This document shows, piece after piece, positions 13,372 through 25,122 of a stretch of DNA of 64,000 nucleotides. The first letter of the stretch is position 1, and each line of letters begins with the position of its first letter. Below the pieces are notes generated by a model, which ran no database searches, was not told where the DNA came from, and saw nothing but the letters and a program-made list of their open reading frames with translations. The DNA lies in assembly GCA_002794785.1 (NCBI GenBank), contig NBBA01000001.1, positions 2,604,001 through 2,668,000 of the forward strand, written 5' to 3'. The position numbers were made by a program, and so were the translations under genes. The stretch is from Coniferiporia sulphurascens (Eukaryota > Basidiomycota > Agaricomycetes > Hymenochaetales > Hymenochaetaceae).

Positions 13372-14539
13372 CTACATTTTGGACGTTTGCTCTAGGTTGG
13401 TTACCTGGGATCCGACAGGGTGGTCCTCCTCGTGTTCCGTGCCCGGGACCCCGAGGTCTTCAACCACCTGATAGAAGAAGAAAAAGGAGGTTAACAGACA
13501 AGCCCTTTCAAACATGTGCTACCAACCTTTCCATCTTTAACCACAATGTCTTCAAAACCCCAGTCCCTTGATGCACCTTCCCGCAAATGGTCACCGGAAG
13601 CCAACTTGGTGTGCTCATATGCGCCCTTCACACCCTCTCGTCCTTTCTTCCGCCGTAGAACAGTTAGCGAGCAGCAACCGACCCTCAAAGGCATCTCTCG
13701 GTCGTCAATTAGCGCTCGGGTAAGTGTTATCACAGTCGCTGCGTGGCTGACAAGAAGGACGCGCTTGTGCTGCATAGGGTATTCGCGCTCCATCTGCACA
13801 TGTAATGATTCCAGGAAACCGGTGGCGCGGTCATGTGCCTCTTCAACTGACTCACCCTTGCGCGAAGGGTACCATACCGATGCCCAAGCAGAGGGATCAA
13901 TTTGTGGAAAATAAGACTGGAGGTCGCGCGCGGAAGTAGGACGGGGATGCAGACCGGTACCGGCTTTGACGGGCGAGTACCATTCGGAAAGACCTTGATG
14001 TTTTGAACAGGATCAACGTGATATAGACATGCACCTCATTGCATAGATGCTGACCATGATCTACGTAAATCGGGATGCCGAGGGCTGCAGAAGTGGGCAC
14101 TGCCGTCTGAAGACACCTGTCTGCTGAGACTTTAAGAATTATAATTTATAGAGAACATGTTAAGTGCGCACAATATGGCGACGAAATAATGGCGGTGGGG
14201 CGCTCTTCTCCTGATAGCGATATAAAATATTGAGCAAGCTCATTTGCTTGAGACTTCACAACGTTTCAAATATTGTTGGAAACCCGGAGACTATTTGGAA
14301 ATGGTGAAGTGCATAAGACTCACTTCACCGTACGCTGCAAGGGGTGGGTCTCGAGGAAGGCCGGTCGCACTCTTCCTTTTGGCTAATCTATGAGTGTAAG
14401 TATTGCGCAAATCGGGATTGTACTTGCCAGTCGGTGGTGACCCAGTTCACTCGAAAGCCTATCCAAAAAATATGAATAGTCTGATTTGTTCAGAGTTGAA
14501 TAACGCACCATGGCGAGCTATGTAAATTGTCTCGATCAT
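13372..14539 (-). CDS. Histidine-phosphatase superfamily protein (phosphoglycerate-mutase-like, TFC7-like)
   Basis: Seven exons (14539-14509, 14458-14424, 14371-14324, 14253-14172, 14120-14055, 13993-13527, 13467-13372) give 274 residues. The N-terminus IETIYIARHGFRVNWV carries the catalytic RHG; the second catalytic His is in VLLVSHAATVITLTRAL. Between them are GLPRDPPLAAYG, AIISSPYYRCLQTA and SEWYSPVKAGTGLHP. This arrangement matches fungal proteins annotated as phosphoglycerate-mutase-like and the phosphatase module of yeast Tfc7 (TFIIIC tau55). Whether it acts in TFIIIC or as an independent phosphatase cannot be told. It is divergent from the PP2A scaffold gene (267-bp gap). The C-terminal exon might be spliced differently at 13404. 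Confidence 0.82.
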
Positions 14540-14806
14540 GGCTTGTAGGCTTCCGTCCGCCCTTTGTCACTATATGGCGATCGTTCAGATGGTAGTTGAT
14601 GATGGGGAGTTTAAAAGTAAGCCGATCGAAACACGAGTAAACAACGCCTCGCCTCGTTCCATACCACATCGTTTGTGCATGAACGCTGACTACCGCTGTT
14701 TCCATTATACTGAAGGCCCATTTTACAACCTCCTGAATACTCCTCGTGCGTTGCTTAATCCTTGGTGATGCGGCTTTACAGCATCTGTTGACCCGTAGCT
14801 CGACAG

Positions 14807-17075
14807 ATGATGGACACCGGAAACCCCCTTGACGACGTATGGCCCTGGTCATCCGTACAATCGGTTATCCCTAACGTGTTCTTAACATACTGTAGATTGC
14901 ACCCATTGCCATCCTTATGGATGAACTCAAATCAGAGGATGTTCAGCTTCGTTTGAACGCGATTCATCGCGTGTCGACCATTGCACTTGCCCTTGGTCCC
15001 GATCGCACGCGCGAGGAACTGATACCGTTCCTTCAAGATTCCGTCGACGACGAAGACGAGGTCCTACTGGCTCTGGCAGAGGAGCTCGGCAAAAACTTTG
15101 ACGAGTACGTTGGTGGCCGAAAATACGCCCATGTCCTGCTTGGGCCTCTCGAGGTGCTCGCGGCTGTTGAGGAGACTCTTGTACGAGACAAGGTCCGTTG
15201 TCTTCGTGTTACTGCTAGGATGAAGCGCATGCATATCCAACTTCTATAACGATTTCTCTGCAGGCGACTGAATCTATCACGAAAGTGTCCGAGTGTCTTT
15301 CCCAACAACAGATAGAAGCTTACTATATCCCGCTTCTTAACCGTTTGTCGCGTGGAGAATGGTTCACTTCACGGACATCCTCCGCAGCCCTGTATTCATC
15401 TGTATATGCAAAGGTCTCACCTCAGATAAAGGACGACATGCGTAAAGCGTTCATCGCGCTGGCGTCAGACGACACACCGATGGTCAGACGTGCCGGTGCT
15501 AAATGGCTGGGCGTTAGTATGTCGCTTTCAGCTGTGAAGTTGTGCTGACGTTTCGTCCGGATCAGGCTTTCTCTAAGGTTCTTGCGAAAGAACATATACT
15601 TTCTGATGTATTACCTATCTACCGCAAGCTCGCATCTGATGACCAGGATTCAGTACGCCTGCTTACCGTTGAGGATTTAATCGCCATCGCAGGGCAACTC
15701 CAACCTACAGAAGTGAAGGAGCAGCTTCTGGCCCAGATTAGACAGAGCGTTACGGATAAGAGCTGGAGAGTACGCTATATGGTTGCCAATCATTTCGTCG
15801 AGGTAGGCAACGAAGTGCATACCTAGAAGGGAATCATCTCACCGCAACTGCAAACAATATCTACAGCTGGCGGAGGCCGTAGGCTCAGACATAGTCAAGG
15901 AGGAACTTGCTGGTGCTTATGTTCAGATATTAAAAGACAACGAGGCCGAGGTTAGGACGGCCGGCGCTAGCCAACTCCCTGGTGAGTATACCTTTTCCTG
16001 AATTTCAGAGACGAACCAACACTGCACTAGGATTTTCCAAGCTAGTAGACAAGGATACGATTCTTATCCGAATTTTGCCGTGCGTCCGGGACCTGTCCCA
16101 GGACCAATCCCAGCACGTCCGTGCCTCCCTCGCTAATCAAATCAGCGGCTTAGCGCCCTTACTGGGAAAGGACTCGACAATTGAGCACCTACTTCCCTTA
16201 TTCTTGCACCTCTTGAAGGACGAGTTCCCAGAGGTCCGCCTCAATATCATCAGCAAACTCGAAATGGTAAACTCTGGTACGTCATTTTGGTTCAGGTTAC
16301 ATGATTGTGGTTAATTGTAATCGAAATGTTCTTTCAAATCCAGTCATCGGCATCGACCTACTTTCTCAATCTCTCTTACCCGCCATAGTCGAGCTTGCCG
16401 AAGATAAGTCGTGGCGAGTGAGGCAAGCAATTATCGAATACATTCCTCTCCTTGCAACTCAGCTCGGCAGACCATTCTTCGACGAACAATTGGGAAATCT
16501 GTGCTTGTCGTGGCTAGGAGATAATGTCTTTAGCATTAGGGAAGCTGCGACGGTAAATCTGAAGAAACTTACCGAGGTCTTTGGAGTGGAATGGTCCAAG
16601 AACACCATCGTGCCCAAGGTTCTCGCCATGGGCTCTCATCCAAACTATCTGTTTAGGATGACAACGGTTCTGGCTATCACGGTTCGCATACCCTTGTTTT
16701 GCTGAGTATGCCAGACTGACTTATTTTCCGTAGACCATGACGCCGTCGCTCAATCTAGAGGTCATTAAGGATCCCATCATGCAAACGCTACTTTCCCTTG
16801 TGACAGACCCTATTCCAAACATCCGTTTCAATGTAGCGAAGTCCTTAGAAGTGGTTGCTATAACGTATGGTTCGGCGCCGGAGGGCCAATCGTTGGCGAA
16901 AGAGAAAATCGTGCCCGCTGTCCAGAGCCTTCAGAACGATCCAGATGCGGACGTTCGATACTTTGCGAATCGCGCTTTAGAGCGCGCGATAGCTACTGTG
17001 GCGATCGCAGGTTCGCACCCGAACTCAACTCGTCGTTTCATTGGTCATTTCTGATGTCCTTTATTTTCAGGTTGA
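14807..17075 (+). CDS. TPD3: Protein phosphatase 2A scaffold (A/PR65) subunit
   Basis: This HEAT-repeat scaffold joins the PP2A catalytic and regulatory B subunits. Nine exons (14807-14836, 14896-15192, 15264-15512, 15566-15802, 15867-15981, 16031-16276, 16344-16681, 16734-17010, 17071-17075) encode 597 residues, close to the family's about 590. The whole protein is tandem HEAT repeats; typical segments are [62 protein letters not shown] repeats and [14 protein letters not shown]. Repeat spacing is about 39 residues throughout. The last coding exon is only 5 nt: it completes a Gly codon and supplies the stop. Confidence 0.96.
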
Positions 17076-17705
17076 TGGAAACAAGTTTTACCTTTTCTCG
17101 CTCTCTCCTACTCCATCGGACGTCGATTGTACCTAGCTACGTAGTAATAGGAAATGCCTCATAAAATAGTAAACGGGGTTGTACGATTTTATGTGTCTGA
17201 TCTGTTGTGGCCTCTCAGAGTATGTGGAACCGGTTAGCATTACTATATCTTGATCCCCGACCTTGATATTTTCATTTGCCAAAATGCAAATTCTGCTGAA
17301 CGGGGCAAAGTATTGACCGCATTGCGGCAGAGCTGGTGTATCCCGCCGCCAGCCCAACGGTCAGTATTATTGTCGTGGAACTGTAAAGATGAACTCATGG
17401 TAATATATTGTGGTCCTTTACTTTCGCCTCAAGAAATCCAAGAGTCGTAATTGAATTTCTAACACCGGTTGGTCGCACAATTGGTGTCTCTGTCGAGGCA
17501 ATTATTATTTAAGGCTACCTCCACTAGCATTTGTTTCCGCCGGATATTGCACGAACCTTTTCATTCCTCTCAAATTTACGCTAATCTTCTGATAATGCTA
17601 TGTCAATATTGGTACTTACTACGTGCGACATCCATCTAATAGGTTCCCAACGACATATGATCTCCCCCTCCCCAACCGGCGACGATATGTTCGGCGCACA
17701 CTTAT

Positions 17706-17726
17706 GGGGGGGGGGGGGGGGGGGGG
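17706..17726. repeat. Poly-G tract, 21 bases
   Basis: An uninterrupted G21 homopolymer in non-coding DNA. Its true length may be uncertain because such runs are hard to sequence. Confidence 0.9.
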
Positions 17727-18436
17727 AAATAACGAGCATTCAAGGTGACGATATAAATCAGCCAAACTTCACTTACTTGTATAATGGCGAAGAATATTTC
17801 ATCATAATGGCCTGTCACGTTGCTCAGTTCCTGATCTTCAGCATCCCTGTTGGTCTGACGTAACTGCGACTATCGCAACAAGCCTATAAAGCTAGTTTAA
17901 CTAGCTCACTCGTACTGATAGCGTCGTAGGCCCGTACTACTACCAGAATCTAGAGAACAACTATTGTCTTCGTCGCTGATGATAATGTTAGCAGGTAATC
18001 ATGTCTTCAATACAGTCACAGTGACTCACAAAAGGATTGCCCCCCCCCCTGAAAGTCCGTATGTCAAGCAATGCCAACTTGACATCATGCATGTCCGTAA
18101 ATGGCTTGAATACCGTAGACTCTATCCAGGTCCCGGAACCACTGCCAGTGTTACAGCGAAGCTGCGTGCATTCATCTTCTCCAGCAAATCCTGGAAAGTC
18201 TTCCGGGTCGTTGTCTAGGACCAAGCTGGTGAGCCTCTTCCAATTCACTGTTACCGACCTGGCGGCTACGAAGTAAGCCACGCTGTATAAGGTTCTTCCC
18301 ACCGTTAATGTACATGACCAAAATCGAAATCAATTACACGTGATTATCTAATGACCTCAGCACGACGCGACACAAACGGGCGTAAATAGCACGCCTCCGT
18401 GTTGGATTTACACGTTCAATCTCCGCTTAGAACGCA

Positions 18437-18444
18437 TATATAAA
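18437..18444 (+). promoter_or_regulatory. TATA box of secreted protein gene
   Basis: TATATAAA, 151 bp upstream of the ATG at 18595, leaving room for a normal fungal leader. Confidence 0.45.
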
Positions 18445-18594
18445 GCTAATGGTCCCCAGTTCTGCCACATCTCTTTCGCATTCGCCCTCTTCCCCAGTCA
18501 CAAGAGACAACAGCATTATCAACGCAGGTCGTATTTCTACTCTACTACTTTCCACATAGTACCTCTTTCTACGAGCAACTCTATAATAGTCAAG

Positions 18595-19551
18595 ATGCCT
18601 TCGCTGCTGCATACCCTAATGCTCGTGCTGCCTGCTGTGCTGGCTGCCACATTCATCACGGCACCTTTGTTGCCCGTGCTCGCTATTGCATCTCCTATGC
18701 CGCTTCCTATGCCACTTCTCGCGGTTGACTACGGTGGTCATGTTGCGTCAATTCCATATGCCACCCGACATAATATGGTAAAGAGGGCCTACCCCCGCCC
18801 TGTCGCTGTTGGACACGCTGTTCCTGTTGCCCATCTGTCTACAACGCACAAAGCGCCCCCAAAGTCCCTGAATGCTACCTCAGCTCATCATGCTGTTCCG
18901 ATTACCTCCAGCACCGCTCATGCCTTGCGCCGAGATGGTGCTGATGTAAACACGAAAATAGCAGCTCTCTCTAACTCTAGGGACACTATAGTGCAAAACT
19001 CAAAAAATCTACGTAAGTCTGTATGACGGCAATGACTACTAGAAATTTACCCTTCTCAAGAGGACCTCGCGACGCAGTCGGCGAGCGGTTCCGTCTCTGG
19101 ACAATTCCAGCAGGATGCCGCGTCCAAACTCACAGATTTCCAAACGTCAATGCAGGATTTTAGTGGTTTATTCGGCCAACTGTCAGCTGATGATGGACTG
19201 GTAAATTTTGACAAAACCGACCAGGTCGAGGCTTTGCTCAAGGATGTGGTCAATGCGAACAAGAGTGCCATGGAAGCTGTCTACCAACTGGTCCAGAATA
19301 TCCCTGTCCTCGGGCCCATTCTCGGACCAAGTGCGTCGCTATTGGGATTCTTTTTATATATATTCATCTTACACTTGGCTTTCTCAGTTGTCTACGAGCT
19401 CAAGTGCATAATTGACGGTGTGCTCGATGTCGTCCAAAATCTGACTGATGGGCTTCTGAATACTTTGGCGCCTCTACTGCTGGGTCTGTTGGGACAGTCT
19501 AAAACTCTGATATGCGGCCCCGGCTTTGAGGTATTGGGATTATGTTTATAA
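18595..19551 (+). CDS. Secreted protein of unknown function
   Basis: Three exons (18595-19012, 19061-19330, 19388-19551) give 283 residues. The N-terminus MPSLLHTLMLVLPAVLAATF is a clear signal peptide. A low-complexity Pro/Ala/His region follows to about residue 120, then an amphipathic helical domain with two hydrophobic helices, including LVQNIPVLGPILG and LLNTLAPLLLGLLG, ending in a Cys-containing tail (ICGPGFEVLGLCL). Similar orphan secreted proteins occur in wood-decay basidiomycetes, but I recognise no function. Introns are short and canonical. A TATA box lies upstream. It could be a cell-wall or lipid-interacting protein; that is a guess from hydrophobicity. Confidence 0.7.
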
Positions 19552-19786
19552 GCGGTCTGTTTCCCGGGCCGTAGGAATGTATTACTAGCACCAACGACAC
19601 GCACAATGTAACCTTAACATGACTGGTACTGTAGACACCATTAATTGACCGTCTGGATTCCACGCTGTGACGCACGGATACATCAATCGCTGTGCAGTGT
19701 GGACTCTGCGGCTGTTCGGAGCGCGACGCTGGTGCACAGACCTGTGGCTGATTATTGTATATAATTTATGTGTATAACTTGTAGTA

Positions 19787-20675
19787 TCAGGCAAGACCTG
19801 TTGGAGGGAGCCACGCCTGCGGGAAATCCCTTATGGTCGGACGAGGGGCTCCGTGGTTCTCCCCCCTTTTCGCCTTTCGTTTCCTTGCTTCAACGTGCCT
19901 CATATCCAGCGGCGTATTCGCGAACTGCTTGCTGTTCGCCTAAAGCATTCGTAGAGTCAGATTCAGGGCGGAACAAATAAGATAACAGAGCAGTACATTT
20001 GCCTCTGCAATTAGTCTGTCCAAGACGTCGCTGATCCACTTTAGGTTCATGCCGGGCTGGGGGAAGTCTTCGCACGAAATCTTAACAAATCCGTCCTCAC
20101 TCCCCGACTCCATTAGTCCTATGCCAGAGTCTGGCGGCGGAGTCGGCGACCATCGAGGGCCGGCTAGCAGCTTGAACGTATGTCGGGCCTTTGAACCCTG
20201 GAGCGGTAGGCGACCAACAGGCACGACCACCGTTCGCTTAGCGGTTGCAGGATGCTCCTCTCCACTGTAGTCGATTGTACGTACGACAAGCGGGTTTTCG
20301 GGAGATGGTGGTGTAAAGGGCTCCCGGAATCCTGCATCTGCTAAGCTTTAAATTTGGTAAACGGCGAGGAGAGCACCCACGGACGAGCTTCGGCATGTCA
20401 TGCTCTATCAGTCGCATGTAATTGAGCATATGGCGCTGCTGGCGTAAGAGAAGATGGCCTGCCGAGCTACTGCCATGGCCATTCCTTTCTTCAAATGGCT
20501 TGTCCTCCTCGATTTCATCAGATGTGTCCAAGAAAACACCGGTTGACTGGAGAATGGGAGGTGCCTCAATTCCCACTGGCTTCCGTTGACGAGGAAAAGA
20601 GACCGGCGCGGTGGAATGCAAGCTTCGAGTTTGAGCAGCAAGACACGACTTGGCGAGGCGCGCTGGACACTTCAT
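19787..20675 (-). CDS. Mitochondrial small-subunit ribosomal protein mS35 (Rsm24)
   Basis: Three exons (20675-20381, 20337-19997, 19939-19787) encode 262 residues. The N-terminus is basic and hydroxylated (MKCPARLAKSCLAAQTRSLHS), fitting a mitochondrial targeting peptide. The conserved core shows NYMRLIEHDMPKLV, GFREPFTPPSPENPLVVR, HTFKLLAGPRWSP, GFVKISCEDFPQPGMNLKW, DVLDRLIAEAN and NTPLDMRHV, which match mS35/Rsm24. The acceptor before exon 2 is a tandem TAG-CAG, so two products differing by one residue are possible. It is divergent from the MFSD1-like gene with a 149-bp gap. Confidence 0.88.
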
Positions 20676-20824
20676 GACCGCAAGCAAGGTAGCCGCAAAC
20701 CGCGAGCGAGAATATTTGGCCGGGCCTTGTCAGATTTCGCACGCTCCCCGCATTTAGCGAGCTCTCTCCCTCCCGTCCGTGACTCCTCGGCTGGCTCGAC
20801 CCACCTCTCCTCGTACCTTCCACC

Positions 20825-23170
20825 ATGCAATCGTCGAGCGTGCGATCTGCTCGCTCGTTGCCGTCCAATTCGTCCTCGACAGAGGACCGCAGCGCCCACT
20901 ATGGCGTTGCACAACCGTATAGCGAGCGACGCCGATCAGCCGTCTCTTCTCGGCCGGCAGAAGCGGTCCACACTGGGGCGGCACGGGCACATTTAATCAG
21001 AGCACTGGCCCTTCTTTGTGCTTGCTCGTTAAGCATAGGAAGCCATTAGTGCGTGGTTCACACTCTGATGATTTAAAGCCTAGGCCAATTCCTTACTGCA
21101 GTGCCTCGTATATCCTGGGACCCCTGAAGACACGGCTCTCGCGTGAAATGGGCACCTCGAACACAGAGTTTAGTTTGTTAATAGCAGCCTTCAGCTTAAA
21201 CAGTACATGGACACCGCTACTAGGGGGCATCCTTGCAGGGCATCTCGGAACGACTGTCACGAGTATCATTGCAACCGGCATGGTTTTTCTAGGTGTGCAA
21301 CGTCTTGCAGGTACCGGGAAATGTATGTTTGACTTTTTCTAGGACAGCTCGTTCTTCTCTTCGGAGATATGCTAGAAAATGTCCGGCTTATGACTCTAGG
21401 GATGTTCATATTTGGTCTTGGTGTTAGCCCTCTCGCCGTGGTACAAGAATCCATCATCGTCCGATTTTTCAAAGATCATGGGCTCGGACTATCCATGGCT
21501 CTGGGACTTGTGGTAGGCAAGGCTTCGTCGTTTGTGTCCGCTCGGACCTCGTATCCATTGTCTGAGAGGTATGGCCCCCGAGCGCCATTCGTTGCAGCGA
21601 CATCCTTGGCAGCATTATCCTTTATAATGAACTTGGTCTACCTTTCTGCATCAAAATGGCTCGTCAAAGGTTCTGGTACTGAGTTGGAAGCATCTGAGCT
21701 GCACCAGGAGGCCCGATACGCCCATATTGAAAGTGTCAGTGAAGTACAGGCTTTAAAGCAAGTAGCAAAGAAGCGATCAGTGCGTATCAAGGACATTACG
21801 AAACTGGGTGACGTGTTTTGGGCGTGAGTAGGCCCATGAGCATTTCACTCTTCTGAAGTCTTATAAAAGCGTGATAGTTACATCGGAATAAACATCTTAT
21901 GTGGCGCCATCTGGTATCCGTTCACGCATCTTGCGGCGTGAGTCGGCAATTCCTTAACGAATGTGATAAGTGTCTGACGTTATGTTTGCCTCCAAAGCAA
22001 TGTCTTTGAGAAACGCTACGGCCTATCCGAGAATGACGCAAGCAGCGAAGCATCCTTTCTACTGGCTGGCAGTGTGTTCCTATACCCGATCGTGCGTACC
22101 TATCTATGCTACTTACAGCCATGACCGCGGTGCGGAAGACTGAGATTGGGATATTTAGTGCGGTTATCTGATCGATCGCATGAAGCACCGACCCATTCTC
22201 CACCAGCTATTTCTTCTATCTTCAACTTTAACGGCGTCCTGCTATCTCTGGCTTGTCCTGCCTCCGAAGCTTACAGGAACTCCCGTTCCCGCTATAGCCC
22301 TGTATAGCTTTGGGCAGGGTTTTGCCCCTCGTATGTATATCTGCAATCGTGACTACAAGTTCTTTTTTCAACCCTTTGTCACCTAGTGCTTCTTGTGATC
22401 ATTGTGCCGACTCTCGTTTCGCCGAAGTACGTTCCGACCACTCTGGGTGCCCACAAGAGTGTGCGTTGCCCTCCGTTTGCTTCTTTACGCCGTATATTAA
22501 CTGTCCATTACAGCTAGAGCAGACCGGCAGCACTATATTCCAAACATTTGCGGGGTTACTATTAGATAAAGTCAAGTCAAGAGCGCAGAACAATGGCTCT
22601 CTGAGCGAGCCCAGTGCCATTCAACGGCTCCTCGGCCTCTTTCTGTTCTTGAACGTTTGTCAATTCTTTGCTATTGTGGGCTTATGGGTTTTGGACCGCA
22701 AGCGGAAGCAGCAAGCAGCCGAAGCGGCGCATCGCGTTCGACGGGACGCAGTCGATGAAGTTGAAGACGTACTATTTGATGGCGATGCCGAAGTCGATGT
22801 TGATACGGACGGCTCACCAAGGATGAACCGCAGAACCTTGAGCACTGATAAAGAACGCGACCCTATGACGCTATCTATGCAACGTAGGGACACTTCCTCA
22901 TCCGGTGGTTCACCAGTTGTGCCTTTGGCAGGCGGATCGGTGGCGCCTGACCTCGTAGAAGATGAAGAGCAACCGCTATTGGATGATGAGCCGACAGTAT
23001 GGCACCAACAAACGGAGGAGCCAGTCGCCGGGGAAGCACGGACAAAGAGCGAGCATCTGCGAGGGGAGGTCTTCGGGATTCTTAGTATATGTCTTATTGG
23101 CTTCGCATGGGTGTTCTTTATTGGCACAGCGTTCCTAAGACTCCGTGCGAAGAAGGACAGGCAGCAGTGA
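20825..23170 (+). CDS. Major facilitator superfamily transporter, MFSD1-like
   Basis: Eight exons (20825-21048, 21102-21292, 21343-21823, 21878-21937, 21998-22091, 22159-22330, 22387-22460, 22514-23170) encode 650 residues. About twelve hydrophobic segments are visible, including IRALALLCACSLSIGS, MGTSNTEFSLLIAAFSL, SIIATGMVFLGQLVLLFGD, LMTLGMFIFGLGVSPLAVV, NLLCGAIWYPF-like and LLGLFLFLNVCQFFAIVGL. The stretch FGLGVSPLAVVQESIIVRFF resembles the MFSD1 family, whose animal member exports dipeptides from lysosomes. An acidic cytosolic insertion of about 110 residues separates the last two membrane helices. A vacuolar location is inferred from the family. Confidence 0.82.
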
Positions 23171-23289
23171 GCACACTTCGTAATCAATACCATTCATGTT
23201 CGATATATATGTAACTATGTAATTTAGTCGTTGGAGTCAGTGAAAGAAAAAAATAGTTAGCCTGGTATGCACTCCCAAGCGGTTCCTAC

Positions 23290-23580
23290 GACTCCAATAC
23301 GACAAGACATCATGGATACTAATCCTTCCATCCCGGTCTTGACTTGCCCATTCGCCAATACGTCGCAAAGCTTTCCCATGTCATGGTCGTTAACATAGCA
23401 GTTGTGGCCACCGAGTGGGGACCTCGGGCGGACTGTATCGTTGTTGGTCTGTCTGCAAAAAGTCGGGTATTCGTCCTCAGATGGCGTACACGATACGATC
23501 CGTCACGAGAGAAACAGGGGCGATATAGACAAGTGAAAGTAACCTATACATACAAGGAACACAATGGTCACTTTTAAAAC
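23290..23580 (-). pseudogene. Decayed tandem copy of lipase 3' exon
   Basis: Read on the minus strand this stretch aligns with the last exon of the adjacent lipase. It shows PSEDEYPTF, SPLGGHNCY and NDHDMGK against PSESEYSTF, FPLGGHNFY and NDRDMGK in the intact gene. DNA similarity is also visible between 23355-23500 and 23845-23975. Only the C-terminal part is present; there is no nucleophile region, start or promoter. It is most simply a partial tandem duplication that has drifted. It lies in the 591-bp gap between the MFS gene and the lipase. Confidence 0.7.
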
Positions 23581-23761
23581 AACATAGCGATTGTACATGG
23601 ATGTCGGATAGTTATAATCAAACATGCTTGCATAGGCGCGTACGAGACCTATCTAAGTGGCATAGTACCGAATGAAAATGGGAGTAGCACAGTGTTTGTT
23701 ATCGCCGCACGCTCATTAATCATCTTACTCGCCTCTTAATCTCTGACCGATCTGGTTCGTA

Positions 23762-24908
23762 CTATTCTGATTCGGCCAAACGTCGCAGGTACCGGTCCTC
23801 CCACCCCATCTCACCTGCCCGCCGAAGGTCGAGCCATCCAAACCGTCGCAGACATTTTCCCATGTCACGGTCATTATAGAAGTTGTGACCTCCGAGCGGA
23901 AACTTCGGTAGGATGGCATCTTCACCGATTTCAACAGAAAAAGTCGAATACTCGCTCTCAGACGGTGGGACGAGATACAAACAGCCATGGAAGAAATAAA
24001 AAGGCAATAGGGACAGATGTTTGTAGCCAAGGACTTCGGGAGGTACGGAGTGAGCACCTTTAGAAGAGTATAGTGAGCTATCATGAACGAGTACTAGCGC
24101 TGGAGATCATCTCCGAGTCCGACTTGCCGTCATTGTATCCGTGGATAGAATAGCTCGCGAAACTGTCCTCGCCATATTTCTCGCGATAGTTGCCCACCAG
24201 CTCTCGGAAAAGGTCAACTAGAGCAATGTTCCCCACTCTTGGGCTCCCAAACGTAACAAGCTTCAGCGACAGGCCTGGGGGGAGGCGAAAGCTCGATTTA
24301 TTTGCTGATGGCGTTTGCAGAAGCTCCATGGTCAAGAGGGACGACTGAATGGCACCAAGGCTGTGCCCTGTAATAACAAATTCCTCTACTTCCAACGTTT
24401 CAAGAGACTTTGCTAGTGTGTCGAGGACGAGCTGCCTAAGACCCAAGAACAAGCGCCAAAATCCCGCATGCACCTTCGGCGGAGTTTTTCCTTCCTCAAC
24501 ATTATACGACCCAGGATATATTTGCAGACGAATATCTAGGCCATGGAGTGACTGAGATGGAGAGGAAGAACCGGAGAATGCGACGACCAACTGGCGTGTC
24601 GCTGGGCGATGCGCAATGTAGGCCTGGAGATTTGCCACTTCGCCGTGAAACACGGCCACGAGCACTGACCCCTCCAGAGCATGGTACCCCTCGAGCGGGA
24701 AGGTTGGGCGGACGAGTTGGCTGAGATGGCTGAAGACGAAGCTCGGGTCAGTGCAGCCGTGTGCGACCTCCGCGAACTGACCGATATCTGCAATCTCGAG
24801 TTGCAGTTCTGGTGCGACGAGGTCTTGCTTGGTAAGCACGTGAGAAGAGAGCGATGCAGTCAAACGAGCAAACCAACGCTCTAAGCCCAGAACTTGGCTC
24901 TCGGACAT
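23762..24908 (-). CDS. Class-3 lipase (alpha/beta hydrolase)
   Basis: Two exons (24908-24128 and 24057-23762) encode 358 residues. The nucleophile elbow EFVITGHSLGAIQSS contains the catalytic Ser. LKLVTFGSPRVGN follows it, as in class-3 lipases, and a candidate catalytic His lies in PLGGHNFYNDRDMG. There is no signal peptide (start MSESQVLGLERWF), so an intracellular lipase is likely. The single intron begins GGCAAGT, a GC-AG intron; without it the frame ends early. A partial degenerate copy lies just downstream. The substrate (acylglycerol or other ester) is not determined. Confidence 0.88.
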
Positions 24909-25122
24909 AGTTAGAGGGAATCAAGATGGAAAAAGACACGTCGACGAATACAGGAACTAATGATATTGCTGCTCTTCCGGTTCCCGAACGCATCGAGGCG
25001 GCAGATTTAAGTGGTAAGCCACGTGACCGTTAATACAGTTACTACAGTAACACGAAGTACAATGATAAAATAGGACTCCAGCCAGACAGGAGAAAAGTTC
25101 CTTCAGAACCGAAGCCGGGCTC

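Larger units (their letters stand above)
17076..18594. other. 1.5-kb gene desert with homopolymer runs
   Basis: No reading frame here looks like a real protein and no splice-joined gene could be built. It holds a run of 21 G at 17706-17726 and a run of 10 C at 18040-18049. The right end contains the promoter of the secreted protein gene, with TATATAAA at 18437-18444. A 104-codon minus-strand frame at 17988-18302 was judged spurious. Confidence 0.6.

Noticed and set aside
17706..17726. Poly-G run as telomere or centromere sequence
   Set aside because: It is a single homopolymer in unique DNA between housekeeping genes; no TTAGGG-type array is present.
17988..18302. 104-codon minus-strand frame in the gene desert
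   Set aside because: It has no recognisable motif, no splice partners, and overlaps the C10 run; chance length is likely.
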